A DNA stretch of 64,000 bases from an uncultured Rhizobiaceae group bacterium (GCA_947501445.1 CANMVS010000009.1:1-64000); one strand, 5' to 3'; counted from the first letter of the stretch, positions 46,415 to 56,950 are shown. Made by a program: numbers and translations. Notes: generated from the sequence alone by a model not told the origin.

Positions 46415-48235
46415 TTATTGATTGAGGGACCCGTCCCACCAACTGGGTAAATCGTATCCATAAATGGGCGTCATGTCAGGATGTTCAAGGTTTGAGCGAT
46501 AGGCAACCCGCTGACCGGGTAAATAGTAGAGCGGGACGACGTATTGCCCGGATATCAGCACGCGATCAAAGGCACGCACCGCCGCATTGAAGTCCTCTTG
46601 TGATCGCGCGTCAAGCATTGCGGTTATCATCGCGTCTATGGCCGGCTCGGCTGTGCCTGCATAATTGAAGGTCCCCTCGACATCCCGTGATTGACTGCCC
46701 CACCGCCATAATTGTTCAGCACCAGGAGACAGGGATGCCGTATATCTTTTTATGATCAGGTCATAGTCATAAACATTGCTGCGCCTTTGATATTGAGCGT
46801 CATCGACGGTTCGAATGCTCATATCTATGCCAAGAGCTGCCAAATTGCGCTGATAGGCGAGCGCTATTTTTTCCTGTCCTTCATTTTGGGTCATCACCTC
46901 AAAGGTCAATGCCTGGCCAGAACGGTCCAAAAGCACACCGTCTTTTACGATATATCCTGCATCCTTCAGCAACAAAAAAGCAGCACGCTGCACCTTTCTG
47001 TCGCGACCACTGCCGTCTGTTTTGCTTGCATGATAAGTGCCATCCATGACCGCCGGGGAAACCGAATCCGGAAAATCCGCCAGTAGTTTTCTTTCCAGAT
47101 CATCAGCGGGTACGCCGATGGACGACAAAAATGAATTCTGAAAGTAACTCTCCGTGCGCTCATATGCGTCATCAAACAGGCTTCTGTTGACCCATTCAAA
47201 ATCGAATAGCATTGCCAGAGCCTGCCGCAATCTGACATCCTGAAATTTTTCCCGTCGGGTATTGAATACAAACCCGTACATGCCCGCAGGGGTCTTTTTC
47301 TCAAATAGAGCCTTGGTAATCGATCCATCCTGCACCGCCGGGAAATTGAAGGCCCGTTTCCAGCTCACCGGACTGCCTTCAGGATAGACATCAAATTCGC
47401 CCTTTTTGAACGCTTCAAATTGCGGGCCTGCCGACAGGAAATATTCAACACTGATTTCGTCAAAATTATCCATTCCGCGTTTGATAGGCAGATCTTTCGC
47501 CCAATAATCGTCGCGGCGAATAAAGGTGATTTTTTCACCGGGTTTCACACTGCCAATTCGATAGGGGCCAGATGTCACGGGTGGTGTGAAGGTTGTTTTA
47601 TCAAATTGGTCTACAGCAGTTGCATGTTTTGGAAGAACAGGGCTCAGACCAAGGATCAGCGGGATTTCACGTCCGGCGTCGGCGTCAAAGGTGAACCGAA
47701 CACTCAAGTCGCCGGTTTTCTTCATTTCCTTTACGTGATCCAGTCTGTTTGAGAATGGGGGACGACCTTTCTCTTTCAGCAGTTCGAATGTGAATATGAC
47801 GTCATCAGCCGTAACCGCCACGCCGTCAGACCAGCGCGCTTCGGGGTTGATGTTAAATTCTATAAAGCTGCGCTCTGCATCGGTCTTTATGGACTGTGCC
47901 AGCAGCCCATAAAGCGTAAATGCTTCATCACGTGAGCGCTGCATGAGGCTTTCGTAAGTCAGTCTTCCGTATTCCGTATCCCACATGCCACGCGCGGTTG
48001 TGCGCATGCTTTTGAGGATAAACGGATTGAGATTGTCAAAGGTGCCAACGACGCCATAGGCCATCTTGCCGCCTTTTGGTGCTTGCGGATTGGCATAGGG
48101 CAGATGGGTGAAATCTGCCGGAAGCGCCGGTTCACCATGCGATGCAATTGCATGCATAGGCATCTCTGCCAGGCCTGATGACATCCCAACTACGGTAAAA
48201 ATCGAGGCAACAATCAAACGATACAGGTGATGCAT
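46415..48235 (-). CDS. Orphan YejA-like family-5 extracellular solute-binding protein
   Basis: Periplasmic binding protein of 606 residues from ATG 48235, with a signal peptide ending near GLAEM. The family pattern ARWSDGVAVTADDVIFTFELLKEKG and a C-terminal VPLYYLPGQRVAYRSN fit the YejA branch. Unlike the 5195 protein it has no permease or ATPase genes next to it, so it may feed an importer encoded elsewhere. The track's TTG start at 48352 is rejected. Confidence 0.9.
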   Translation of the reverse strand: MHHLYRLIVASIFTVVGMSSGLAEMPMHAIASHGEPALPADFTHLPYANPQAPKGGKMAYGVVGTFDNLNPFILKSMRTTARGMWDTEYGRLTYESLMQRSRDEAFTLYGLLAQSIKTDAERSFIEFNINPEARWSDGVAVTADDVIFTFELLKEKGRPPFSNRLDHVKEMKKTGDLSVRFTFDADAGREIPLILGLSPVLPKHATAVDQFDKTTFTPPVTSGPYRIGSVKPGEKITFIRRDDYWAKDLPIKRGMDNFDEISVEYFLSAGPQFEAFKKGEFDVYPEGSPVSWKRAFNFPAVQDGSITKALFEKKTPAGMYGFVFNTRREKFQDVRLRQALAMLFDFEWVNRSLFDDAYERTESYFQNSFLSSIGVPADDLERKLLADFPDSVSPAVMDGTYHASKTDGSGRDRKVQRAAFLLLKDAGYIVKDGVLLDRSGQALTFEVMTQNEGQEKIALAYQRNLAALGIDMSIRTVDDAQYQRRSNVYDYDLIIKRYTASLSPGAEQLWRWGSQSRDVEGTFNYAGTAEPAIDAMITAMLDARSQEDFNAAVRAFDRVLISGQYVVPLYYLPGQRVAYRSNLEHPDMTPIYGYDLPSWWDGSLNQ

Positions 48236-48564
48236 GACGGGCTTTCTCTTGATTCTGTTGAAAGGTAGCATGATCACTGTCGTTTCCAACACACCGTGAT
48301 TGGGCTTTATATGTCCCATATTGCAGGAAATTTGGGCAAATTGAGGGTACAATTGTTCAAACAGGGTGACAGGAAGCTCGTTTGTGCTTAGACACTTTAA
48401 CAGCCTTGCAATGGCCGTAATTGCCGCACAGGGAATATGCGATTGTTTGCAGGTAATTGGAAATTCAAGGCCGCCTGTCGGTCTCGGTGCTCCGCATTCC
48501 AGTGGGGAATGTGTGATACCACAGCAACATGTGATCGTACGAAAGCCCAGGAGATAAAAGACGG

Positions 48565-49185
48565 ATGACTTTCAAGACTTCAAAAGTAGCAACAGTGGCG
48601 CTGGCAACATTGTTCGCTGGCACCGTATCTGTTTCGCTTACGGGCATGTCCCATGCGCAGGCACCGGGTCCGGGCTGGTACAAGGTTTGCACCAAACAGG
48701 AAGATAATGATGTTTGTGTCGTACAGAACATCACAACCGCTTCAACCGGGCAGCTACTGACTGCTGTCGGATTGATCGTTGTTGAAGGTAAGGTCAACAA
48801 TAAGATTTTGCAGGTATCTGTCCCCTCGGCCCGTACAATCCCACCGGGTGTGAATATGCAGATTGACGGTGGTAAAGCGCAGCGTGTCCCCTTTTCTGTG
48901 TGCATGCCTGACAAATGCGTGGCGCAGGTACCATTGACCGACGCCATCATTGATTCATTCAAACGCGGTGGGGAAGTGGTCTTCACGTCGGTAAATTTTC
49001 AGCGCGCACCAAATCCGATCAAGATATCACTCAGCGGCTTCACTGACGCTTTTGACGGCAAGCCGGTCGCACAGTCCGAGTTGCAGGAGCGTCAGCGGTT
49101 GCTCCAGGAAGAAATGCAGCGCAAGGCACAAAGCGCCCGCGAAAAGCTGGAAGCTGCTCAGAAAAAAGCAAAAGAAACGCAGTAA
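48565..49185 (+). CDS. Invasion-associated locus B (IalB) family protein
   Basis: Exported protein of 206 residues. A signal peptide ends at SHAQA. The IalB domain follows with two cysteine pairs (WYKVCTKQEDNDVCVVQ; FSVCMPDKCVAQV), probably disulfides. The last 40 residues are a charged helix (QERQRLLQEEMQRKAQSARE). In Bartonella IalB aids erythrocyte entry, but homologues are widespread in free-living Rhizobiales with unknown roles. Confidence 0.9.
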   Translation: MTFKTSKVATVALATLFAGTVSVSLTGMSHAQAPGPGWYKVCTKQEDNDVCVVQNITTASTGQLLTAVGLIVVEGKVNNKILQVSVPSARTIPPGVNMQIDGGKAQRVPFSVCMPDKCVAQVPLTDAIIDSFKRGGEVVFTSVNFQRAPNPIKISLSGFTDAFDGKPVAQSELQERQRLLQEEMQRKAQSAREKLEAAQKKAKETQ

Positions 49186-49192
49186 TACGAAC

Positions 49193-49220
49193 AAAAGGCG
49201 CGGTTTGATCCGCGCCTTTT
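49193..49220. terminator. Bidirectional rho-independent terminator
   Basis: Perfect 11-bp stem AAAAGGCGCGG / CCGCGCCTTTT with a 6-base loop, symmetric A and T runs. It lies between the convergent ialB-like and hspQ genes. Confidence 0.92.
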
Positions 49221-49254
49221 CTGAACGTTTATAAAGTTCTCTTCAAAAATCCAG

Positions 49255-49587
49255 TTAATGTCCGGCTGGGCCCCTCAGACGGTACATACCTTCTTTTTGC
49301 CCCTCAAATATCTCTGATATTTGCGGATGTTGAACCGGTTGACCGCTTTCATCAGGCACAAGGTTTTGTTCCGATACATAGGCGATATAGTCGGTGTCTT
49401 CATTCTCGGCAAACATATGATAAAATGGCTGCTCCTTGTGCGGACGCACGTCTTCTGGAATAGCCTCATACCATTCGTCGGTGTTGTTAAAAACCGGGTC
49501 AACATCGAATATAACACCGCGAAAAGGATACACGCGATGCTTAACCGTTTGCCCAATTTGAAATTTAGCGGTACGGGTTCTTAGCAT
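49255..49587 (-). CDS. hspQ: Heat shock protein HspQ
   Basis: YccV/HspQ-fold protein of 110 residues (FQIGQTVKHRVYPFRGVIFD; PEDVRPHKEQPFYHMFAEN). In E. coli HspQ promotes protein degradation and enhances Lon. AGGAGG stands eight bases before the ATG. It is divergent from the AEC transporter; no clear sigma-32 promoter was recognised in the 189-bp gap. Confidence 0.93.
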   Translation of the reverse strand: MLRTRTAKFQIGQTVKHRVYPFRGVIFDVDPVFNNTDEWYEAIPEDVRPHKEQPFYHMFAENEDTDYIAYVSEQNLVPDESGQPVQHPQISEIFEGQKEGMYRLRGPAGH

Positions 49588-49776
49588 TTTCTATGCCTCC
49601 TGAATTGTATTAGTAGAAGGAAAATGGCACCAAAATCAATGATTTTCGATAAAAATCAGTAACAATTTTGGGAATTGTGACTTTGCGGGCACGCTCAATT
49701 CGAGGTTGAATCCATCTAGTGGATTGAAAAATAACAGGTTTTGAATACATCGTGTATTTTATAGACGTATATATCA

Positions 49777-50745
49777 ATGAATGACATTGCTGCACTGATC
49801 CTGCCACTCTTTGGCCTTATATTTCTCGGCTACATCGCGGCACGCATAAAAAGGCAGCCCGAAAGTGCATTGGGCTGGCTTAATATATTTGTCATTTATG
49901 TTGCGCTACCGGCACTTTTCTTCAAATTGGTTTCAAGAACACCGATTGAACAATTGGCGAGAATTGATTTCATCATAGCCAGTCTGCTGTCGACCTACGT
50001 AATATTTTCTGTCGTATTTACGCTTGCAATCATATTGCGCAGGGCAACCATAGCTGACAGCACCATACAGGGGCTCTCGGCTGCCTATGGCAATATCGGT
50101 TATATGGGACCAGGGTTGGCATTATTGGCTTTTGGTGAAGCTGCGGCCATACCAGTGGCGCTGATCGTATGTTTTGAAAATGCCATGCACTTTTTCATCG
50201 CACCATTGCTGATGGCTGTCGCTGGCGGTCAGAAAATGAGATTTCATTCCCAGATCCTGCTGATATTGCGCAGGGTCCTGTTGCATCCTTTCATCATGGC
50301 AACACTGGCTGGCATATTTGTCGCGGGTTTTGATGTGCCTGTGAATGCGGCTCTTGGGCGCCTGATTGACTATCTTGCGCAGGCTGCTGCGCCTTGCGCA
50401 TTATTTGCAATGGGGGTGACGCTGGCAATGCGGCCGCTGAACAGGGTACCCCCGGAATTGACCTATATCATTCCTGCGAAACTGATCCTGCATCCCCTGA
50501 TCATGTATTTTGCCATGGGGCTGGTTGGTGATTTTGACCCCATATGGATATATTCGGCTGTGCTGTTGGCGTCATTGCCTACGGCCACCAACGTATACGT
50601 GATAGCTCAGCAATATGGTGTGTGGATCGAACGGGCATCGACAGTTGTACTGGTAACCACAGGCCTGTCCGTGTTCACCGTCAGTGCGCTTTTATACGCA
50701 ATAACAACAGGATTGTTGCCCGCAGACATCTATGTGGGGCGTTGA
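49777..50745 (+). CDS. AEC-family transporter (auxin efflux carrier type)
   Basis: Inner-membrane protein of 322 residues with about ten helices and the family's helix-break prolines (NIFVIYVALPALFF; YGNIGYMGPGLALLAFG). AEC members export or import organic acids such as malonate; the substrate here is unknown. Its 3' end overlaps the convergent UbiH-like gene by 16 bp. Confidence 0.9.
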   Translation: MNDIAALILPLFGLIFLGYIAARIKRQPESALGWLNIFVIYVALPALFFKLVSRTPIEQLARIDFIIASLLSTYVIFSVVFTLAIILRRATIADSTIQGLSAAYGNIGYMGPGLALLAFGEAAAIPVALIVCFENAMHFFIAPLLMAVAGGQKMRFHSQILLILRRVLLHPFIMATLAGIFVAGFDVPVNAALGRLIDYLAQAAAPCALFAMGVTLAMRPLNRVPPELTYIIPAKLILHPLIMYFAMGLVGDFDPIWIYSAVLLASLPTATNVYVIAQQYGVWIERASTVVLVTTGLSVFTVSALLYAITTGLLPADIYVGR

Positions 50746-51926
50746 TTCCGCCGCAAAGCCTGAATGCCTGTGCCCGGTTTCATTCCTTCACGCATGGCAA
50801 AGTTGCGCAATGGTCCCATGCCTGAGAGGACAGCCAGACCGGCCGAACGGGCCAGTTGGACCGGCAGAAAATTGCTGAGCAATGTACGATTGAGAAGATC
50901 AACACTGGCTGTACGGGAAATGACATCGCTTCGCCGCGCTCTATTGTAGGCTGAAACCGCCTGCCGCACATGGTCAAGTCCGCTCAGCCGTGCAAGTTCA
51001 TTGGTTAAATCAACGACATCGCGCAGGCCAAGGTTGAGCCCCTGGGCACCAATGGGTGGGAAAACATGGCCGGCTTCACCCACCAGGACCATACGGCCTT
51101 CACCAAATGATCGCGCAATCATGCCGCTAAAGGGAAAGGATTGAACGCTGCCTTCAATTTGTACTTTCCCAAGCAGTGAATGCATCTTTGTTTCGACAGC
51201 AATGGACAATTCGTCAACCGATGCAGTAAGCATTGTTTCAGCTTCATTCGGGCTCAGCGCCCAAACCAGACTGGATCGCTTACCGGGCAGGGGAACCTGC
51301 GTGAAAGGGCCCGATTCTGTGTGAAACTCGTTTGATGTATCTGAATGATCATGGGTGTGAGAAAAATTCAATACGATGGCTGTCTGCGGATAACGCCAGT
51401 CTTTTGTTCTTATGTTTGCCGCTTCTCGCACCTTTGAGTTTCTGCCGTCTGCACCGACGACCAGAGAAGCCGACAACGCACGTCCGTCATCCAGCAATAA
51501 TTTGGCTTCATTCTCCGTATCAATCACCGAGCAGACGGATTGCTCAATATGCATAATGCCACTTGCTGCCGATGCGGATGAATTGAGCGCATCCAACAAT
51601 GGCGCATTCGGGATATTATATCCGAACGCATCCAGATCCAGTTCTCTTGAATGAAAGGTAACTGTGGGGGCTCGCACCAGTCTGGATGTGCCATCTATGA
51701 TCCGCATGTGGCGCAATGGTGCTGCACTGGCTGCCACCTGGCTCCATACTCCCAGCATTTCCAGTAAATCTATCGACGGCAACATTAATGCGGTCGTCCG
51801 GCCATCTTTGTGTTTCGGCCTGGGGCTGATCAAAGCGATTTTATATCCGCTTTGCGCAGCAGACAAAGCGGCAGCAACACCTGCAAGGCCGCCACCAACA
51901 ACTGCAATGTCAAAATTTTCAGCCAT
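50730..51926 (-). CDS. UbiH/UbiF/VisC/COQ6-family FAD monooxygenase
   Basis: Flavin hydroxylase, probably in ubiquinone ring synthesis. GGGLAGVAAALSAAQSGYK is the FAD-binding motif, VVGADGRNSKVREAA the DG motif, and GEAGHVFPPIGAQGLNLGLRD the GD motif. ATG 51926 gives 398 residues; the tracked start adds 41. Which ring position it hydroxylates cannot be told. No ubi genes adjoin it. Confidence 0.9.
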   Translation of the reverse strand: MAENFDIAVVGGGLAGVAAALSAAQSGYKIALISPRPKHKDGRTTALMLPSIDLLEMLGVWSQVAASAAPLRHMRIIDGTSRLVRAPTVTFHSRELDLDAFGYNIPNAPLLDALNSSASAASGIMHIEQSVCSVIDTENEAKLLLDDGRALSASLVVGADGRNSKVREAANIRTKDWRYPQTAIVLNFSHTHDHSDTSNEFHTESGPFTQVPLPGKRSSLVWALSPNEAETMLTASVDELSIAVETKMHSLLGKVQIEGSVQSFPFSGMIARSFGEGRMVLVGEAGHVFPPIGAQGLNLGLRDVVDLTNELARLSGLDHVRQAVSAYNRARRSDVISRTASVDLLNRTLLSNFLPVQLARSAGLAVLSGMGPLRNFAMREGMKPGTGIQALRRNQRPT

Positions 51927-52250
51927 AATGCCCGAACCCGTGATCGATGGATTTGCTGTTACAATTTCTGAAATTGACCAATACAATGCTTTGCCGGAAG
52001 ATGACACCACTGAATTCAGACCAAGTGCCGCAGCCCACAAAACAGGCATTTTCGTCCATTATTTGTGCAACGCAGTATAAGATGTGGACGAGGTACAGAC
52101 TGTCTTGAAGGCGGGGATGACAGTGCTGATCAGGCCTGCAATTATGTGTCAAAAATTTGAAGCTCTTTATTCTTGCACGATCTTTCTGGTTCGTACCATC
52201 TGCGCCTAGGATCAAAACTGAAGGATCCGCTTTATGCGGGGGAGGAAATT

Positions 52251-53825
52251 TTGACAAATCTGGAAACAGGGCAAGACCATTGTCTGCTGGAAGTGCGCGG
52301 CATCACCAAAGTATTTGGAGAGTTGCGTGCCAATGATGCAATCGATCTTGAAATCAATTCAAGTGAAATTCATGCATTACTCGGTGAAAATGGGGCCGGA
52401 AAATCGACCCTTGTGAAAATGCTGTTCGGTTCGTTGGAACCCACCTCCGGGCAGATACTGTGGAAAGGCAATCCTGTTACTATCGCCAGTCCCGGACAGG
52501 CACGGGCGCTCGGCATCGGGATGGTGTTTCAGCACTTTTCACTTTTTGAAGCGCTCACAGTTGCTGAGAACATCGCATTGTCGATGGATCAAAATGTCAG
52601 TATCGAGGGTATCGCCGAGCAGGCTGCAGTCCTGTCGCGCGAATATGGGTTGCCGCTTGATCCACATGCTCATGTGGCGGATTTGTCGGTTGGTGAGCGC
52701 CAGCGCATCGAGATTGTTCGCACCTTGCTGCAGAACCCGGAACTCATCATTCTGGATGAACCAACTTCGGTATTAACACCGCAGGAAGCAGACAAACTGT
52801 TTGAGACCCTGGAAAAGATTCGTGCCGAAGGCCGCTCCGTCCTTTATATCAGCCACCGCCTTGAAGAAGTTCAGCGGATTTGTGACAGGGCTACAGTTCT
52901 GCGTCATGGCAAGTTGACCGGTGCCTGCGACCCGCGTGCCGAAACGCCCGCTTCACTCGCACGTATGATGGTTGGCTCCGATGTTAAATCGGTATCCAAC
53001 AAGGGCGGCAAGATATCAGACAATATTCTGATTGAAGCGAATAAACTCAGTGCACCGGCAAGAACACCTTTTGCCGTGGAACTCAAAGATATTGATTTGA
53101 CCGTTCGTGCCGGAGAGATAATCGGCATAGCCGGTGTTGCCGGAAATGGTCAAAGTGAACTGTTTGACGTCCTTTCCGGTGAAGAAACGGTTGCCAGCGC
53201 CGATGACGTACGGATCTGCGGAAGTTCTGTCGGTCGCCTGGGTATATCGGCCAGACGACTATTGGGGGCAGGTTTTGTTCCTGAAGAACGTCACGGCCAT
53301 GCCGCGGTATCTTCCATGTCCCTGTCACAGAACATGGTTTTGGCACGGCATCGCTCGGACGCGGATACCTTCCTCACTGGCGGCCCATTGAAAATCATTC
53401 GCTACGCGGCGGTAAGGGAAGCATCTGAACGCATTATCAAGGAAATGGATGTGCGTATGTCAGGCGTTGATCCCGAAGCGGAATCACTGTCGGGCGGTAA
53501 TCTGCAGAAATACATCGTTGGACGGGAGCTGGATCGCCAACCATCCGTTCTGATCGTCAATCAGCCCACCTGGGGTGTTGATGCCGGCGCCGCAAGTCGT
53601 ATCAGACAGGCATTGATTGATCTGGCTGAATCAGGTTCAGCGGTAGTCGTCATAAGTCAGGATCTGGATGAAATCTTCGAGGTTGCCACGAGTATCGCGG
53701 TCATCAACGAAGGAACATTGTCAGCCGTAGAGCCAGCATCACAGATGACCCTTGAGAGAATAGGGCTCCTGATGGGTGGAATACACGGAGAGGATACGGA
53801 TATGGAGGCTTCCCATGCGCATTGA
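52251..53825 (+). CDS. Double-domain ATPase of a nucleoside-type ABC importer
   Basis: ATPase with two nucleotide-binding domains, RbsA/BmpA-cluster type. Domain 1 has GENGAGKST and LSVGERQRIEI; domain 2 has GVAGNGQSELF in place of a classic Walker A, with LSGGNLQKYIVGREL. Degeneracy of one site is common in this family. A TTG at 52251 with GGAGG five bases upstream is preferred to the tracked TTG at 52173, giving 524 residues. It overlaps the next permease start. Confidence 0.92.
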   Translation: MTNLETGQDHCLLEVRGITKVFGELRANDAIDLEINSSEIHALLGENGAGKSTLVKMLFGSLEPTSGQILWKGNPVTIASPGQARALGIGMVFQHFSLFEALTVAENIALSMDQNVSIEGIAEQAAVLSREYGLPLDPHAHVADLSVGERQRIEIVRTLLQNPELIILDEPTSVLTPQEADKLFETLEKIRAEGRSVLYISHRLEEVQRICDRATVLRHGKLTGACDPRAETPASLARMMVGSDVKSVSNKGGKISDNILIEANKLSAPARTPFAVELKDIDLTVRAGEIIGIAGVAGNGQSELFDVLSGEETVASADDVRICGSSVGRLGISARRLLGAGFVPEERHGHAAVSSMSLSQNMVLARHRSDADTFLTGGPLKIIRYAAVREASERIIKEMDVRMSGVDPEAESLSGGNLQKYIVGRELDRQPSVLIVNQPTWGVDAGAASRIRQALIDLAESGSAVVVISQDLDEIFEVATSIAVINEGTLSAVEPASQMTLERIGLLMGGIHGEDTDMEASHAH

Positions 53826-54909
53826 GCTCGAACGTCGGCCATCGCATTCGGCGCTGTTTTCAATACTCTCGCCGTTTATCGCGCTTGGCCTTACCATTAT
53901 CGCCGGTATAATTTTGTTCACCATCATGGACAAAAACCCCATTGATGCACTCTATAGTTTTTTCATCGAGCCATTGACCGAGGTCTGGTCTTTACATGAA
54001 TTGGCCATCAAAGCCTCACCGTTGATCCTCATCGCTGTTGGCTTATCTGTTTGCTTTCGTTCCAATAACTGGAATATCGGAGCCGAAGGCCAATTCATCA
54101 TGGGAGGTGTTGCCGGCTCTGCCATTCCAATTTTGTTTCATGAATGGAATTCCTTTCTGGTCCTTCCGATGATGCTCATTATGGGAATGATTGGCGGCGC
54201 TCTTTATGCATCAATACCCGCATTGTTGAAGACCCGTTTTAATACCAACGAAATCCTGTCCAGCCTGATGTTGGTCTATGTGGCACAATTGGCGCTGGAC
54301 TGGATTGTCCGGGGCCCGTGGCGCAACCCGGAGGGATATAATTTCCCCGAAAGCCGTTCATTCGAGCTTCAGGCGGTTCTGCCTGAGCTGCTGCCCGCAT
54401 CCGGGCGTGCCAACTTTGGCATTGTATTTGCCATTCTTGCCACAATTGTCGCCTGGTTCATGATGCGCCACATGCTCAAGGGCTTTGAGGTGTCGGTGCT
54501 GGGGCAATCTGCGAGAGCAGGGCGTTTCGCCGGATTTTCAGCCAATAAAATGGTGTTTTTTGCCTTTATATTTTCTGGTGCACTCGCTGGCCTGGCAGGC
54601 ATCTCGGAGGTCTCCGGATCCATAGGTCGCCTGCAGCCCGTCATTTCACCCGGATACGGATTTACTGCGATTATTGTCGCCTTTCTCGGTCGTCTCAATC
54701 CGTTGGGCATTTTTGCCGCGGGTATCATTTTGGCCCTGACCTATCTGGGGGGCGAGGCTGCTCAGATATCTATTGGACTGCCGGACAAGATTGCGCGGGT
54801 ATTCCAGGGTTTCCTGCTGTTTTTTGTATTGGCCTGCGACACGCTCATCCACTACCGGGTGCGTTTCAAATTCACTGACAGAACGTCATCAAGTGTGGAG
54901 GGCGCGTAA
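53815..54909 (+). CDS. ABC importer permease 1 (BPD_transp_2)
   Basis: Membrane permease of 364 residues from ATG 53815, which overlaps the ATPase stop by 11 bp. Family features are SVCFRSNNWNIGAEGQFIMGGVAG and NEILSSLMLVYVAQLALDW. It pairs with the next gene as the importer's channel. The immediate adjacency and order (ATPase-permease-permease-BMP) define a nucleoside/purine uptake operon. Confidence 0.93.
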   Translation: MRIELERRPSHSALFSILSPFIALGLTIIAGIILFTIMDKNPIDALYSFFIEPLTEVWSLHELAIKASPLILIAVGLSVCFRSNNWNIGAEGQFIMGGVAGSAIPILFHEWNSFLVLPMMLIMGMIGGALYASIPALLKTRFNTNEILSSLMLVYVAQLALDWIVRGPWRNPEGYNFPESRSFELQAVLPELLPASGRANFGIVFAILATIVAWFMMRHMLKGFEVSVLGQSARAGRFAGFSANKMVFFAFIFSGALAGLAGISEVSGSIGRLQPVISPGYGFTAIIVAFLGRLNPLGIFAAGIILALTYLGGEAAQISIGLPDKIARVFQGFLLFFVLACDTLIHYRVRFKFTDRTSSSVEGA

Positions 54910-55848
54910 ATGTCGTTTCCTGAAATCATAGTACTCGTTACCGCAATTCTGCTGACAATTACAACGGCCGCCACGCCGCTGCTGCTGGCCGCGATTGGCG
55001 AACTTGTTGTGGAGCGTTCGGGTGTTCTCAATCTGGGTGTTGAAGGGATGATCGTAATCGGTGCGGTCGTGGCATTTGTCATGGCTCAGATCACCGGCAA
55101 CGCCTACCTGGGTGCGTTATTCGGCATGGCGGCAGGCTGCATCTTCTCTCTGCTGTTCGGATTCCTGACCCTCACGCTGGTCGCCAATCAGGTGGCAACG
55201 GGCCTGGCCCTTACAATACTTGGTCTTGGAATATCAAGCATGATTGGCGAAAACTACGTTGGCCAGGCCGGTGCAAAACTTGAACCGATTGCCATACCAC
55301 TGCTATCGTCCATTCCGCTTATCGGTCCATTGTTATTTGATCAAAATATACTGTTCTACCTGTCAATCTTTGCTGTTTTCGGTGTCAGCTGGTTTTTGTT
55401 TAAAACACGTCTTGGCCTGCAATTGCGTGCAATTGGCGATAGTCACGGCTCTGCCCACGCGCTGGGCATCTCGGTGATCAAGACCCGCTATCTGGCTGTG
55501 ATGTTTGGTGGTGCCTGTGCGGGGCTTGCCGGTGCACAATTGTCGCTGGTCTACACACCGCAGTGGATTGAAAATATGTCGGCCGGTCGTGGCTGGATTG
55601 CACTGGCATTGGTTGTCTTTGCCAGCTGGCGTCCACTGCGTGTACTGGCTGGCGCATATCTGTTTGGTGCTGTAACGATTGGACAGTTGCATGCGCAGGC
55701 ACTCGGGTTCGGAATCCCATCCCAATTGCTGTCCGCACTACCCTATCTGGCAACCATTGTTGTGCTTGTGATCATTTCACGCAACAAACGGTTGACGCTG
55801 ATGAATACACCGGCTTCACTTGGCCAATCCTTCGTCCCAGATCGCTAA
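54910..55848 (+). CDS. ABC importer permease 2 (BPD_transp_2)
   Basis: Permease of 312 residues starting at the base after the previous stop. SGVLNLGVEGMIVIGAVVAF and NQVATGLALTILGLGISSM are typical of the smaller permease of BMP-type importers. About ten hydrophobic segments are present. Confidence 0.93.
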   Translation: MSFPEIIVLVTAILLTITTAATPLLLAAIGELVVERSGVLNLGVEGMIVIGAVVAFVMAQITGNAYLGALFGMAAGCIFSLLFGFLTLTLVANQVATGLALTILGLGISSMIGENYVGQAGAKLEPIAIPLLSSIPLIGPLLFDQNILFYLSIFAVFGVSWFLFKTRLGLQLRAIGDSHGSAHALGISVIKTRYLAVMFGGACAGLAGAQLSLVYTPQWIENMSAGRGWIALALVVFASWRPLRVLAGAYLFGAVTIGQLHAQALGFGIPSQLLSALPYLATIVVLVIISRNKRLTLMNTPASLGQSFVPDR

Positions 55849-55884
55849 AAAATACTGATCATAAAAAACTAGAGGTGAACCACG

Positions 55885-56949
55885 ATGAAAAAAATACTCC
55901 TAGCACTATCAACCGCTGCTGTTATCAGTCTGGCAGCATCAGCCGCTCAGGCTGCAACCAAGGTTTGTTTTGTCTATATTGGCTCCAAAACCGATGGCGG
56001 CTGGACCCAGGCACATGATATCGGACGCCAGGAACTGCAGAATCATTTCGGCGACAAGGTTGAGACTGTATTTCTTGAAAATGTTGCTGAAGGCCCCGAT
56101 TCCGAGCGGGCAATCGAGCGTTTTGCGCGCTCTGGCTGCGAATTGATTTTCACGACGTCCTTTGGCTATATGGATCCAACCTTGAAGGTTGCCAAGAAAT
56201 TTCCAAAAGTGAAATTTGAACATGCGACCGGCTACAAGACAGCTGACAATGTCACCAGCTATAATTCCCGGTTTTATGAGGGCCGCTATATTCAGGGTCA
56301 GATTGCCGGTGCTGTTTCCGAAAAAGGTGTTGCCGGATATATAGCATCATTTCCAATTCCTGAGGTTGTTCAGGGCATCAACGCCTTCCTTTTGGGTGCG
56401 CAGTCGGTCAATCCGGATTTCGAAATCAAGGTTGTCTGGGTCAATACATGGTTTGATGCCGGCAAGGAAGCTGATGCAGCCAAAGCCCTGATTGATCAGG
56501 GTGTCGATGTTCTCACACAGCATACCGATTCGACCGGTCCCATGCAGGTGGCCTCTGAACGCGGGGTCAAGGCATTTGGTCAGGCGTCAGATATGATCGC
56601 AGCCGGGCCTGACACTCAGTTGACCGCGATTGTCGACACCTGGGGAGCCTATTACATCAAGCGTGTGCAGGCACTCATGGACGGAACATGGGAATCACAG
56701 TCCACATGGGACGGACTTGTGGACGGCATCCTTACCATGGCGCCCTACACAAATATGCCTGATGATGTGAAGCAGGCGGCAATGGAAACCGAGGCCAAAA
56801 TTACCAATGGCGAACTGAAGCCTTTCACCGGTCCTGTTACCAAACAAGATGGTAGCGAATGGCTGAAAGCAGGCGAGAGCGCCGATGACGGCACGCTGCT
56901 TGGTATGAATTTTTACATCAAAGGTGTTGATGACAAATTGCCTAACTAA
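55885..56949 (+). CDS. BMP-family substrate-binding protein
   Basis: Periplasmic protein (354 residues) with a signal peptide ending AAQAA. Family pattern: CFVYIGSKTDGGWTQAHDIG and EFMIL-like IFTTSFGYMDPTL, followed by HATGYKTADNVTSYNSRFYEGRY. Such proteins bind purine nucleosides or related compounds. AGAGGTG precedes the ATG. It ends the operon; a repeat and a terminator follow. Confidence 0.93.
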   Translation: MKKILLALSTAAVISLAASAAQAATKVCFVYIGSKTDGGWTQAHDIGRQELQNHFGDKVETVFLENVAEGPDSERAIERFARSGCELIFTTSFGYMDPTLKVAKKFPKVKFEHATGYKTADNVTSYNSRFYEGRYIQGQIAGAVSEKGVAGYIASFPIPEVVQGINAFLLGAQSVNPDFEIKVVWVNTWFDAGKEADAAKALIDQGVDVLTQHTDSTGPMQVASERGVKAFGQASDMIAAGPDTQLTAIVDTWGAYYIKRVQALMDGTWESQSTWDGLVDGILTMAPYTNMPDDVKQAAMETEAKITNGELKPFTGPVTKQDGSEWLKAGESADDGTLLGMNFYIKGVDDKLPN

Positions 56950-56950
56950 G

